The position numbers and the translations under genes were made by a program. From positions 204,809 to 268,808 of the forward strand of contig JAFZOI010000016.1 in NCBI GenBank assembly GCA_017550645.1: a DNA stretch of 64,000 bases, given 5' to 3'. Under the pieces are notes generated by a model. It saw only the letters and a list, made by a program, of their open reading frames with translations. It was not told the origin of the DNA and ran no database searches. Numbering within the stretch: position 1 is the first letter of the stretch; each line of letters starts with the position of its first letter. This document shows, in pieces, positions 16,713 to 25,318 of the stretch. The DNA is from Oscillospiraceae bacterium (GTDB lineage: Bacteria; Bacillota; Clostridia; Oscillospirales; Oscillospiraceae).

Positions 16713-17666
16713 TCAGCCGCCTATCCTGTTCATGTTTCGCGCGGCGCCGCTGCGCTCGGAATACGAGAGCTCGTCGTGCCGCTCGGGCTTGCTCATGACG
16801 GCCTCGCGCATCTTCGCGGCCATCTCGTCCCTCGTCAGGCCCTTGATGCATATCTCCGCGGGAGAGTGCAGGCAGGGCTTTATCATGCCGTCGGCGGTCA
16901 GGCGGATGCGGTTGCACCGCGCGCAAAAATGCGAGCTCACCGGCGTTATGAGGCCGAGCCGCCCCTTCGCTCCGGGCAGCCGGAAGAGCCGCGCGACGCC
17001 GTCCGGCTCGCTTTCGGGGACGGCCTCGGGCAGCTTTTCGAGGACGGTATCTGCCTTTATATACGCGGAGGGAGAAAAGTCCCCGCCGTCGTACATGGGC
17101 ATGAGCTCTATAAACCGCACGTCGACCCCGAGCGTCCTCGTGAGCTCGGCGATGGGGCGTATCTCGTCGTCGTTGAACCCGCCTATGAGGACGGCGTTGA
17201 GCTTTATGCGCTCGAAGCCCGCCGCGAGCGCGGCGTCTATGCCCGCGAGCGCGTCGGCGAGCGTCCCGCGCCGCGTCATATAGGCGTATTTTTCGGGGTC
17301 TAAAGTGTCGACGCTGATGTTCACGCGGCTGACCCCCGCCTCGCGCAGGGGCTTTGCGAGCTCCGGCAGGAGCGTCGCGTTCGTAGTAAGGCACACCTCG
17401 CGTATGCCCTCGACGGCCGCCGCGCGGCGGCATATGGAGAGGACGTTTTTCTTGACGAGCGGCTCCCCTCCCGTCACGCGGAGCTTCGTTATCCCGAGCG
17501 AGGCCGCGGCCTCGACGGCGGAGATCATCTCGTCCTCGGTCAGCATCTCGTCGTGCGCGCGCTTGCACACGCCCTCGTCGGGCATGCAGTAGCGGCAGCG
17601 GAGATTGCATCTGTCCGTTATCGAGAGCCGCAGATAGGTTATTTCGCGTCCGAATCCGTCTTTCAT
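16713..17666 (-). CDS. moaA: GTP 3',8-cyclase MoaA
   Basis: A 317-residue radical SAM enzyme that opens molybdopterin synthesis from GTP. The N-terminal cluster cysteines are 20, 24 and 27 (DRCNLRCRYC), followed by LRVTGGEPLV. The second cluster is in the C-terminal part (CARCNRIRL and a later Cys in KPCLHS). The protein ends in Gly-Gly, as in functional MoaA where the tail is needed. It sits 46 bases or less from moaC and 1 base from the upstream gene. Confidence 0.95.
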   Translation of the reverse strand: MKDGFGREITYLRLSITDRCNLRCRYCMPDEGVCKRAHDEMLTEDEMISAVEAAASLGITKLRVTGGEPLVKKNVLSICRRAAAVEGIREVCLTTNATLLPELAKPLREAGVSRVNISVDTLDPEKYAYMTRRGTLADALAGIDAALAAGFERIKLNAVLIGGFNDDEIRPIAELTRTLGVDVRFIELMPMYDGGDFSPSAYIKADTVLEKLPEAVPESEPDGVARLFRLPGAKGRLGLITPVSSHFCARCNRIRLTADGMIKPCLHSPAEICIKGLTRDEMAAKMREAVMSKPERHDELSYSERSGAARNMNRIGG

Positions 17667-17667
17667 A

Positions 17668-18684
17668 TCAATACCGCCCGAAGGTGCAGTTCGGGAAATG
17701 ACATTCCTTGCACATCTGGCACAGGCCGCCGTCCCCGAGCTTTACGAGATCGGCCTTCGTCAGTCTGTCGCCCGCGAATATCTGCGGCAGCAGCACGTCG
17801 AACATCGTGGTCGGCAGGCTTATCGCCGCGCCAGGCACGCCGAGTATGGGGATATCGCCGAGGTAGGCTACGAGCGTCATGTTGCCCGGCTGAGACGGCA
17901 CGCCGTGGGAGACGATCTCGGCGCCGAGGGCGCGTATGGCGGTCGGAGTGAGGTCGTCCGGGTCGACGGACATGCCGCCCGTGAAGATGAGAAAGTCCGC
18001 CCCGCCCTCAAGCATGCGGCGGGCGGCGCCCTCTATCATGGCAAGGTCGTCGTCGCATATGGCGACCTCGACTATCTCGGAGGGATAATGCGCGAGCTTG
18101 GCGCGCACGACGGGCTCGAACTTGTCCTTGATGCGGCCGGAATATATCTCCGAGCCGGTTATGACGACGCCGGCCTTTCTGAACCCGTAGGGGCGCAGGT
18201 CGAGGAGCTTTCTCTCGGCGCAGAGCTTTTCGGCCCTTATTATCTGCTCCTCCTTCGTCACGAGGGGGACGATGCGCATCGAGGCCAGGCGCATGCCGGG
18301 CTCGACGGGATAGTGGTCGGGTATGGTCGAGATGGTAATGTCCCCGATGGAGTTAATTTCCCGCAGGAGCTCCGTGTCGACGCGGAACATGCCGCGCGCG
18401 TCGGCCTTGAGGAGCACCTTGCCCTCGGACGGGCCCTCGTAGTGCGCGCCGGGGACGGGAGCCATGGCGGCCATGCGCAGAGCGCAGTCCTCCTCGTGCA
18501 GTTCGCCCGCGTTCTCCTCCCAGATAAAGACCGTCCTCTTGCCGATGTCGAGGAGCTTGGGGACGTCCTCCTCCGTTATGACGTGGCCGCGCCTGAAGGC
18601 CGCGCCCTTAAAGCCGTCGCGCATGGCGGTTATGTCGTGGCAGAGGGTCATGCCTATCGCCTTTTCGACTTCGATCTTTTTCAT
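17668..18684 (-). CDS. MoeA-like molybdopterin-binding protein with Cys-rich tail
   Basis: A 338-residue protein with a MoCF-type molybdopterin-binding domain (VVITGSEIYSGRIKD; FLIFTGGMSVDPDDLTPTAI; LGVPGAAI) but lacking the standard MoeA N-terminal domains. The first 165 residues hold a KKIEVEKAIGMTLCHDIT start also seen in Clostridial MoeA relatives. The C-terminus is cysteine-rich (LCQMCKECHFPNCTFGRY) and may bind a metal or deliver it. It overlaps moeA by 4 bases. Possible roles are metal insertion, or selection between Mo and W. Confidence 0.8.
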   Translation of the reverse strand: MKKIEVEKAIGMTLCHDITAMRDGFKGAAFRRGHVITEEDVPKLLDIGKRTVFIWEENAGELHEEDCALRMAAMAPVPGAHYEGPSEGKVLLKADARGMFRVDTELLREINSIGDITISTIPDHYPVEPGMRLASMRIVPLVTKEEQIIRAEKLCAERKLLDLRPYGFRKAGVVITGSEIYSGRIKDKFEPVVRAKLAHYPSEIVEVAICDDDLAMIEGAARRMLEGGADFLIFTGGMSVDPDDLTPTAIRALGAEIVSHGVPSQPGNMTLVAYLGDIPILGVPGAAISLPTTMFDVLLPQIFAGDRLTKADLVKLGDGGLCQMCKECHFPNCTFGRY

Positions 18685-19895
18685 ATCAGCATTCCTTTCA
18701 GTTTCGTTCCCGCGGGCAGCTTTCCGCTCCCGGCGGGAATGACGGCCATCGCGTCGCAGCCTATGGTGCTGCTGAGCACGGCGTTTCCCTGCTCGTGGGG
18801 GAAGACTATCCTCGCCGTCCCGCCCGAGAGGTCGAGCCTGCCGCGCAGTACGCGCGTCACGGGGCTGGGCTTGGTAAACGCTTCCGCGAGCTCGAAGATC
18901 AGTTCCTCCGGCTCGAAGCGGCTTCTTCCGCAGAGCTTCAGGAGCGCGGGGCGCGCTATGAGGTGGAAATTCGTGAGCGAGGCGGCGGGGTTGCCGGAGA
19001 GCGCGCAGATGAGCTTGCCCTGCGCGGCGCCGTAGGCGCAGGCCATGCCGGGCTTTATCTCGCAGCCGGAAAAGAGCATCTCCGCGCCGGCCTCTTCCAT
19101 GGCGGCGGGGGTCAGGTCGTAGTCCCCGACGGAGACGCCGCCCGTCGTCACGACGGCGTCGCACTCGGAAAGCGCCCTTTCGAGCGCCGCCCTTATGGCG
19201 GGGATATTATCGCCCGCTATGCCGTAAGGAACGGGCTCGCAGCCGAGCGCGAGCAGAGCGCCCGAGAACGTATAGCGGTTGGAGTCGGTTATGAGGCCGG
19301 GCGCGGGCCCGGAGCCGACGGGGACGAGCTCGCTCCCCGTCGAAAGAAGGCCGACGCGCGGCCTTTTGAAGACCTCGACGGAGGCCTTGTTCTGCGCGGC
19401 GAGAGTCCCGAGCAGGCCCGGGTCTATGACCGAGCCCTTCGCGGCGAGCAGGGCGCCCTTCCTGACGTCCTCGCCCGCGCGGACGACGTTCTCGCCCGGG
19501 CGGACGGGCTCGAAGAGCGTCACGCTCTCGGCGGTAAACTCCGTTTTTTCGAACATGACGACCGCGTCCGCGCCTTCGGGCATGGGCGCGCCGGTCAGTA
19601 TCTTCGCGGCCTCGCCGGGCGCGAGCGCGCGGGAGGGGACGCTCCCGGCGGGTATCTCCTCGACGACGCGCAGCGTCGCGGGCTTTTCGCGCGAGGCCCC
19701 GGTCAGGTCGGCCGAGCGGACGGCGTAGCCGTCGTAGGGCGAGCGGTCGAAGGCGGGCACGTCGAACGCTGAGACGAGGTCCTCCGCGAGGACGCGGCCC
19801 CAGCAGTCTTCCAACGGGACCGTCTCCGTCCCGACCGGGCGGACCGCCCCGCAGGCGAGGACGCGGGCCTCGGTATATGAAACGGTGTTTGCCAT
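18681..19895 (-). CDS. moeA: Molybdopterin molybdotransferase MoeA
   Basis: A 404-residue, four-domain MoeA that inserts molybdate into adenylated molybdopterin. The N-terminal FDVPAFDRSPYDGYAVRSAD, LTGAPMPEGADAVVMFEKTE, VLSTGSELV and VVTTGGVSVGDYD are all typical. The C-terminal domain IV (FPHEQGNAVLSSTIGCDAMA) is complete. Its stop is 4 bases from the modC end of the upstream gene, so it belongs to the transport operon. Confidence 0.94.
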   Translation of the reverse strand: MANTVSYTEARVLACGAVRPVGTETVPLEDCWGRVLAEDLVSAFDVPAFDRSPYDGYAVRSADLTGASREKPATLRVVEEIPAGSVPSRALAPGEAAKILTGAPMPEGADAVVMFEKTEFTAESVTLFEPVRPGENVVRAGEDVRKGALLAAKGSVIDPGLLGTLAAQNKASVEVFKRPRVGLLSTGSELVPVGSGPAPGLITDSNRYTFSGALLALGCEPVPYGIAGDNIPAIRAALERALSECDAVVTTGGVSVGDYDLTPAAMEEAGAEMLFSGCEIKPGMACAYGAAQGKLICALSGNPAASLTNFHLIARPALLKLCGRSRFEPEELIFELAEAFTKPSPVTRVLRGRLDLSGGTARIVFPHEQGNAVLSSTIGCDAMAVIPAGSGKLPAGTKLKGMLI

Positions 19896-19899
19896 GAGT

Positions 19900-20940
19900 C
19901 TACTCCTTAAGCGTGATGATAGCTTCCTCGGGCAGCCGCACGAGGACCTTTTCGGCCCTGACCGCGGCCCAAGTCTCCTTGGGTAGCTCCATGCCGATAA
20001 GCCCCGTCGCCCCCTCGGAGGGGCGGAGCATCACCGTCACGGAAAACGGGTTTTCTATCTCCTCGGCGACGGCGCAGAGGACGGCGTTCGTCTCGTTTTC
20101 GTCTTTGCAGGGGACGACGTCGTGCATCCTTATGCCTATGTGCGTCAGGCCCGCGGGCTCGCCGGAGACGTCGAGGGTCAGCCCCCAGTCCTCGGCGAAG
20201 ACGCGCCCGTCTTCAAGGACGCGGGCGGGGGCGACGTTCTTGCAGCCGGTCAGCCTCGCGCCGCTCACGGTCACGGGATCGGCGAAGACCGCGTGCTTTT
20301 CCCCCATCGTCTCAATGCGGCCGTCTTTCATGACGGCTATGTGCGAGGCGATGCGGAAGGCCTCGTCCCTGTCGTGAGATACGAGAAGGACGGTCTTTCC
20401 GAAGCTCTCGATGACCTCGCGGACCTGCTGCTCGAGGCTGAAGCGCAGATGCGCGTCGAGCGCGGAAAACGGCTCGTCGAGCAGCAGCGCCTCCGGGTCG
20501 TTTACGAGGATGCGCGCGAGAGCGACGCGCTGCTGCTGGCCGCCGGAGAGCTGGGCTGGCTTTTTCTTCTCCGTGCCCTCGAGATGCATCATTTTTATCA
20601 TTTCCGCGACCCTCGCGGGGCGCTCGCTTTTCTCGCGCACGCCGCAGGCCACGTTCTGCTCGACGGTCATGTTCGGAAACAGCGCGTACTGCTGGAAGAG
20701 GTACCCCACGCGGCGCTTTTGCGGCGGGAGGTCAATGCGCTTATCCGAATCGAAGAGCACGCGCCCGTCGAGGACTATCCGGCCCCGGTCGGGCCGCTCT
20801 ATGCCGGCTATGCATTTGAGCGTCATGCTTTTCCCGCAGCCGGACGCGCCGAGCAGCGCGAGCACGTCGCGGCCGGCCTCGAAGCTGACGTCCAGCCGGA
20901 AAGCGCCGAGCTTTTTTTCTATATCGACGAAAAGAGCCAT
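19900..20940 (-). CDS. modC: Molybdate ABC transporter ATP-binding protein ModC
   Basis: A 346-residue ATPase with Walker A GASGCGKS, Q-loop FQQYALFPNM, signature LSGGQQQRVALARI, Walker B LLLDEPFSALD and the switch His in LLVSHDRDE. The C-terminal region (about 260-346) is a MOP/TOBE-like domain that binds oxyanions in ModC proteins. It drives ATP-dependent molybdate (or tungstate) import with the neighbouring ModB and ModA. Confidence 0.93.
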   Translation of the reverse strand: MALFVDIEKKLGAFRLDVSFEAGRDVLALLGASGCGKSMTLKCIAGIERPDRGRIVLDGRVLFDSDKRIDLPPQKRRVGYLFQQYALFPNMTVEQNVACGVREKSERPARVAEMIKMMHLEGTEKKKPAQLSGGQQQRVALARILVNDPEALLLDEPFSALDAHLRFSLEQQVREVIESFGKTVLLVSHDRDEAFRIASHIAVMKDGRIETMGEKHAVFADPVTVSGARLTGCKNVAPARVLEDGRVFAEDWGLTLDVSGEPAGLTHIGIRMHDVVPCKDENETNAVLCAVAEEIENPFSVTVMLRPSEGATGLIGMELPKETWAAVRAEKVLVRLPEEAIITLKE

Positions 20941-20941
20941 A

Positions 20942-21613
20942 TCATGCGCTCCTTTCCCTTTTTTGCTTCTTTTCGAGCATGTTGACCGCGAGCAGGACGA
21001 CGGCGGAGATGGCCAGATTGACCAGCACCCACCTGAAAGCGAGCGCGTCGTCGTTCGTGCGCCAGAGCTGGTAGACGGTCGTCGAGATCGTCGCGGTCCG
21101 GCCGGGGGTGTACCCGGCTATCATGCTGGTCGCGCCGTATTCGCCCAGCGCGCGGGCGAAGGCGAGCACCGTCCCCGCAAGTATGCCCTGACGGCAGGCG
21201 GGCATGCGGATGCGCCAGAAGATGAAGGTGTTGCTCAGGCCGAGCGTGCGCCCGGAATAGGCGAGCGTCTCGTCGAAAGCTTCAAACGCGCCGCGCGACG
21301 TCCTGTACATGAGGGGGAAGATGACGACGGCCGTCGCGAAGATGGCCGACCACCACGTCATCGTCATTTTGACGCCGAAGGCGCTCAGAAAGAACGAGCC
21401 GACCGGGCGGCGCGGCCCGAGAAGGCACAGCAGAAGATAGCCCACGACCGTGGGCGGGAGCACCAGCGGTATCGTCAAAATGACGTCGAGGACGCCCTTG
21501 ACGAGGCGCGGCGCCTTGGAGATATAGTACGCGGCGAATATGCCGAGGAAAAACACTATGACGGCGCTTATCCCGGCGATGCGCAGCGAATTGAGAAGCG
21601 GGAACCAGTCCAT
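20942..21613 (-). CDS. modB: Molybdate ABC transporter permease ModB
   Basis: A 223-residue inner-membrane permease with five to six helices. The EAA loop that contacts the ATPase is visible around EAFDETLAYSGRTLGLSNTF. LPLVLPPTVVGYLLLCLLG and FARALGEYGATSMIAGY are typical ModB/CysT blocks. It ends one base before modC and follows modA by 70 bases. Confidence 0.93.
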   Translation of the reverse strand: MDWFPLLNSLRIAGISAVIVFFLGIFAAYYISKAPRLVKGVLDVILTIPLVLPPTVVGYLLLCLLGPRRPVGSFFLSAFGVKMTMTWWSAIFATAVVIFPLMYRTSRGAFEAFDETLAYSGRTLGLSNTFIFWRIRMPACRQGILAGTVLAFARALGEYGATSMIAGYTPGRTATISTTVYQLWRTNDDALAFRWVLVNLAISAVVLLAVNMLEKKQKRERSA

Positions 21614-21683
21614 ATCGTCACCTGTCGCGGTCAGGATGGGGCGGGCGGTGTGATGCCCGTCCGCCCCCCTCCGGTCTTATCTG

Positions 21684-22520
21684 TCAGGAAAGCGGGCTGA
21701 AGCCCACGGACTCGAATACGGCGCTCGCCTCGGCGCCCTTGAGGTAGTCGAGGAAGGCCCTCGCGGCGGCCTCGTTCTTCGTCGTCTTGAGGACGGCGGC
21801 GGGATAGATGACCTGTCCGCACATATCCTTCGTCGCCGTGTCGACGACGGTCAGCTTCGCGGAGAAGGCGTCGGTCGCGTAGATTATGCCGCAGGCGACG
21901 GCGGCCTCGGAGACCTGCGTCGTGACCTCCTTGACGTTGGAGCCGTAGGTGATGACGCCAGCGGCGGCGAGCTCCTCCTCGTTCAGCTCATAGTAGGCGA
22001 GGATCTTCTGCGTGTACTGCCCGACGGGGACGTCGGAATTGCCCATGGCGAGAAGGATCGAGCCGTCCTTGAGGCCGGCGACGAGGTCGTCATAGGAATT
22101 TATGCCGGCGGGGTTGCCCTCGGGAACGGCGAGCGCGACCTTGTTCTCCAGCAGGTTGACCCTCGTCCCCTGCAGGACGAAGTCGAGCCCGTCGGGGTTG
22201 CCGCCCTCGGCGTCCTTGGAGGCGTCGAGCGCGTTCATCTGCTTGGGAGCGGCGGAGATGAACACGTCGCAGTCGGCGCCCTCGGCGATCTGGGTCTTGA
22301 GCGTGCCGGAGGAGTCGAAGTTGAAGACCAGCGTCACGTCCGGCGCGACGGCCTTGTACTTCTCGGCGATCTCGCTTAGCGTCTCGGTCATGGAAGCGGC
22401 GGCGAAGACGATCAGCTCGACGGGCTGCCCCGCCTGCTCCTCCTGCTTTTTCTGCGCGCAGCCCGCGAACAGGCAGAGCGTCAGGCACGCGAGCAGAACG
22501 AATGCGATGGTTTTTTTCAC
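21684..22520 (-). CDS. modA: Molybdate-binding lipoprotein ModA
   Basis: A 278-residue substrate-binding protein. The signal sequence ends in the lipobox LFAGC. ELIVFAAASMTETLSEIAE, FNFDSSGTLKTQIAEGADCDVFIS (split here by family convention) and QVIYPAAVLKTTKNEAAARA match ModA. The start is a GTG preceded by AGGAGG, directly after the terminator hairpin of the leader RNA. It is the first gene of the operon, so its leader controls the whole set. Confidence 0.93.
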   Translation of the reverse strand: MKKTIAFVLLACLTLCLFAGCAQKKQEEQAGQPVELIVFAAASMTETLSEIAEKYKAVAPDVTLVFNFDSSGTLKTQIAEGADCDVFISAAPKQMNALDASKDAEGGNPDGLDFVLQGTRVNLLENKVALAVPEGNPAGINSYDDLVAGLKDGSILLAMGNSDVPVGQYTQKILAYYELNEEELAAAGVITYGSNVKEVTTQVSEAAVACGIIYATDAFSAKLTVVDTATKDMCGQVIYPAAVLKTTKNEAAARAFLDYLKGAEASAVFESVGFSPLS

Positions 22521-22536
22521 GGTATACCTCCTAAAT

Positions 22537-22725
22537 AAAAAATCCGTCTTCTTAAGACGGATAAAGAGGCGGCCGCGCGGCCATCACACCGTCGGCTTTC
22601 ATATCCGTCTCCTTTTCAAAGAGGAAGGCCGCCCCGTTTTCAAAACGACCCTGAGCCGGGTATTCCCCGGACACGGTCCCGGCTCCATAGCTTCCGCCTT
22701 AGGAGAGGGGACTCGAAGACGCGAC
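22537..22725 (-). ncRNA. Moco-riboswitch-like leader of the mod-moa operon with transcription terminator
   Basis: The about 190-base leader shares blocks with the mobB leader at 55605: a CTCxTAAGG..GCTATG-GAGCC-like 5' part, GGGTC, and GGCCTTC followed by TTTGAAAAGGAGACGG. It ends in a 9-bp terminator stem (22542-22550 with 22554-22562) and six U. The aptamer 3' strand AGACGGAT (22603-22610) is complementary to the terminator 5' arm ATCCGTCT, so the two pairings exclude each other. Ligand-bound aptamer would allow termination, an OFF switch. Placement before modA agrees with Moco sensing. Confidence 0.75.
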
Positions 22726-22726
22726 T

Positions 22727-22756
22727 ATTATATAAAAAGGCGGCGGCCTTTGTCAA
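22727..22756 (-). promoter_or_regulatory. SigA promoter of the mod-moa operon
   Basis: TTGACA (22751-22756) and TATAAT (22727-22732) separated by 18 bases on the minus strand, immediately before the leader RNA. Confidence 0.85.
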
Positions 22757-22768
22757 GCCGCAGCGCGG

Positions 22769-23257
22769 TCATTCAAGCGGAGCTTCCGCCAGCGCCTCTT
22801 TTCTGTGGCGCAGATGTATGCCTATGTGCCCGACGCCGAGGATAACGCCCGCCGCGAGCAGGAAGATATCCCCGCCGTATACGGCTATCATCAGCACGGC
22901 GGCGACCGGGAGCGTCGCCCCCGGGACGGGAACGCCGAGCAGGCTCCCGTAAAAATCGCGCATGGTGCGCCCGCTGCGGAAGTAGCGGAGCCAGAATATC
23001 TCGTATAGTATCATCAGCACGAGCGCGCCGCCGAGCCACGCGAGCCACGGCTCGACCCCGCGCGGGTCGTGGTTTTTGAAGATGAGCGCGAGGCAGCTCA
23101 CGAGCACCTCCCCCGCCCGCTCGAGGATAAGCAGGGCGCGGGGCTCGTTTTTCGCGCAGCAGTCGTAGCCCTCGGGCTTCATCCTCGTCCAGAGCCCGTT
23201 CGGAACGAACAGCATTATGAGGAAGACGAGCCCGACCCACGAAAATCCGAAACGCAT
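22769..23257 (-). CDS. Conserved membrane protein, 162 aa
   Basis: A small polytopic protein with four to five hydrophobic segments (GFSWVGLVFLIMLFVPNGLW at the start, then ALLILERAGEVLVSCLALI, a segment near 85 and two C-terminal ones). The KPEGYD segment and conserved N-terminus recall an uncharacterised Firmicutes membrane family; no domain name is certain. It ends 13 bases upstream of the mod promoter and is probably transcribed with the upstream gene. Confidence 0.65.
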   Translation of the reverse strand: MRFGFSWVGLVFLIMLFVPNGLWTRMKPEGYDCCAKNEPRALLILERAGEVLVSCLALIFKNHDPRGVEPWLAWLGGALVLMILYEIFWLRYFRSGRTMRDFYGSLLGVPVPGATLPVAAVLMIAVYGGDIFLLAAGVILGVGHIGIHLRHRKEALAEAPLE

Positions 23258-23272
23258 GCGCCGGCCTCCCCG

Positions 23273-23818
23273 TTATTTGAGGCTGTCGTCGTAGACGGCG
23301 CGGCTGCCGCCGATGAATTTCGGGCGCGTCCTAGCCGCGGCGAGGTGGGCCTCCCCTATCGCGGTCAGCTTAAGGCGCACCGGCACGGCGACCTTTTTAA
23401 GATGCATGCCGATGAGGGTGTCGCCTATGTCCAGCCCCGCGTCGGCGCGTATCTCCTCAAGCACGACGGGGTCTGAAAAACGCCTGTACGCCGTCGTGGC
23501 GAAGGAGCCGCCCGCCTTCGGCTGCGGCACGGCGTTGACGGGCTCCGCGCCGGGGACGGCCTCGCGCTCGACGACGACGGCGCGGTTTAAGTGCTCGCAG
23601 CACTGCGCGGCGAGATAGACCCCCCGCTCCGCGAGCGCGGCGGTAATGCCCTCGTAGACGGCCTCGGCGGCCTCGATGCTCGAATTCGTGCCGATGCGCT
23701 CGCCCACTATCTCGGACGACGAGCACCCGACTATGAGTATCTGACCCTTTTTAAGCCCCGCCTTGTCGCAGAGCTCGGACGCGGCCTCATAGGCCTGCTT
23801 TTTCTCGTTTTCAAACAT
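23273..23818 (-). CDS. TIGR01440 / DUF436 (YwlG, UPF0340) family protein
   Basis: A 181-residue cytosolic protein with the family blocks LIVGCSSSEIVGERIGT, QCCEHLNRAVVVE, GGSFATTAYRRF and IGDTLIGMHLKKVAVP. Length matches the family. The biochemical role is not established. A longer frame begins at 23848, but GGGAAAGGAC precedes the ATG at 23818. Confidence 0.88.
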   Translation of the reverse strand: MFENEKKQAYEAASELCDKAGLKKGQILIVGCSSSEIVGERIGTNSSIEAAEAVYEGITAALAERGVYLAAQCCEHLNRAVVVEREAVPGAEPVNAVPQPKAGGSFATTAYRRFSDPVVLEEIRADAGLDIGDTLIGMHLKKVAVPVRLKLTAIGEAHLAAARTRPKFIGGSRAVYDDSLK

Positions 23819-23854
23819 GTCCTTTCCCTCTTTTCCGTCCCCGCACACCGCGGG

Positions 23855-24229
23855 TCATTCTTTGATTCCGAAATAAATCCAGCGTCCGTCTATATCCTCG
23901 ATGACGAACTCCCGGTTGTGGTAGTCCGTCTTGTGGAGCCTTTGGACGATATTGACGCCCTTGGCCTCATATTCGTCCTGCAGCGCCTGCTGATCGCGGA
24001 CGATGACGTAGGCGTCGCCGCCGTAGCCGTAGAGAACGCGGTTGGGGACGACCTCGCGGCCGTCGGACTGCGTGAGGATGAACTCGACGCCGTCGCGGTA
24101 GAGGCAGATGTGCTTCTCCCGCGCGTCGAGATAGTCGACCCGGCGAAAGCCGAGCTTTTCAACGTAATACTCCGCCGTGCGGCGGATGTCCGGCGTCGGA
24201 AAGACGCAATGGCTCGCAAACAGCTCCAT
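23855..24229 (-). CDS. VOC superfamily (glyoxalase/bleomycin resistance-like) protein
   Basis: A 124-residue single VOC module with the paired beta-alpha-beta-beta-beta pattern: CVFPTPDIRRTAEYYVEKLGF at the start and FVIEDIDGRWIYFG at the end. The His near the N-terminus and the Glu late in the second half are candidates for metal binding. Function could be resistance, dioxygenase or isomerase. Confidence 0.8.
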   Translation of the reverse strand: MELFASHCVFPTPDIRRTAEYYVEKLGFRRVDYLDAREKHICLYRDGVEFILTQSDGREVVPNRVLYGYGGDAYVIVRDQQALQDEYEAKGVNIVQRLHKTDYHNREFVIEDIDGRWIYFGIKE

Positions 24230-24243
24230 GTCCCCGCCTCCGC

Positions 24244-25314
24244 TCAGTCGTATATGACTTCCGTAATGAACCCGCCGCCGACGAGGCGGTCTTCGTCGTC
24301 GTAGAATACAGCCGACTGCCCCGGCGCGGCGGAGCGCACGGGCTCGTCGAACGTCACGCGGAACTTCCCGCCGCCGATGGCCTCGATCTCCGCAGGCTTC
24401 GCCGCGTGGCTGTAGCGCACGACGGCGCGGCAGCGGAGCTTTTCTCCGGGCTCCGGCACGCTCATGAAGTTCATATCCGCGCACTCGACGGCGCGGCAGC
24501 GGAGCTCCTCCGCCATGCCGAGCACGACCTCGTTTTTCTCCGCGTCTATTTTCTTGACGTAGGCCGGGCGGCCGAGCGCGACGCCGAGACCCCTGCGCTG
24601 CCCGACGGTGTAATTGACGATGCCCTTGTGGCGGCCGAGGACGTTCCCCGCGCCGTCGACGAAGTCGCCCTCCGGCGGGAGCGCGACGCCCTCGCGGGCG
24701 GCTATGAAATCGGCGTATCCGCCGTCGGGGACGAAGCATATCTCCTGCGAATCGGGCTTCGCGGCGACCTTTATCCCCGCCTTTTCCGCTATGGCGCGGA
24801 CTTCGCTCTTTGAGTACCCCCCGAGCGGCATGAGCGTCCGCGAGAGCTGCTCCTGCGAGAGCCGGTAGAGCATGTACGTCTGGTCCTTCTCGGCGTGGAG
24901 CGCCCGCCTGACCGTATACCGGCCGTTATCGAGGCGCACGACGGAGGCGTAGTGCCCCGTCGCGACGCAGTCGGCGCCGAGCACGTTCGCGTGGTAGAGG
25001 AGGCGCTCCCACTTTATCTCGCGGTTGCAGATCACGCAGGGATTCGGCGTCAGCCCGCGCAGATACGCGCCGACGAAGGGCTCTATGACCTTCTCGTCGA
25101 ACTCGGAGACGCAGTTAAATACGTGGAACGGTATGTCGAGCGAGCGCGCCGTCTCGCGCGCGTCGTCTATCTCGCAGCAGCGCCCGTCGCCGCCGTCGGA
25201 AGCGACCCACGTGCGGAGCGTCACGCCGACGACGTCGTACCCCTCCTGCTTGAGGAGATACGCCGCGACGGCGCTGTCGACCCCGCCGGACATGCCGACT
25301 ATGACCTTCTTCAT
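24244..25314 (-). CDS. mnmA: tRNA-specific 2-thiouridylase MnmA
   Basis: A 356-residue ATP pyrophosphatase that thiolates U34 of Lys, Glu and Gln tRNAs. GMSGGVDSAVAAYLL is the PP-loop, TPNPCVICNREIKW carries the first catalytic Cys, ATGHYA follows, and SQEICFVPDGGY carries the second. KPDSQEICF and GIVNYTVGQRRGL are diagnostic. It ends 14 bases before the VOC gene and begins just after the TfoX-like gene. Confidence 0.95.
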   Translation of the reverse strand: MKKVIVGMSGGVDSAVAAYLLKQEGYDVVGVTLRTWVASDGGDGRCCEIDDARETARSLDIPFHVFNCVSEFDEKVIEPFVGAYLRGLTPNPCVICNREIKWERLLYHANVLGADCVATGHYASVVRLDNGRYTVRRALHAEKDQTYMLYRLSQEQLSRTLMPLGGYSKSEVRAIAEKAGIKVAAKPDSQEICFVPDGGYADFIAAREGVALPPEGDFVDGAGNVLGRHKGIVNYTVGQRRGLGVALGRPAYVKKIDAEKNEVVLGMAEELRCRAVECADMNFMSVPEPGEKLRCRAVVRYSHAAKPAEIEAIGGGKFRVTFDEPVRSAAPGQSAVFYDDEDRLVGGGFITEVIYD

Positions 25315-25318
25315 GCTC

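Noticed and set aside
22769..23257. Assignment of the 162-aa membrane protein to the molybdenum operon
   Set aside because: It lies upstream of the consensus promoter, 13 bases away, so it is not needed for the operon.
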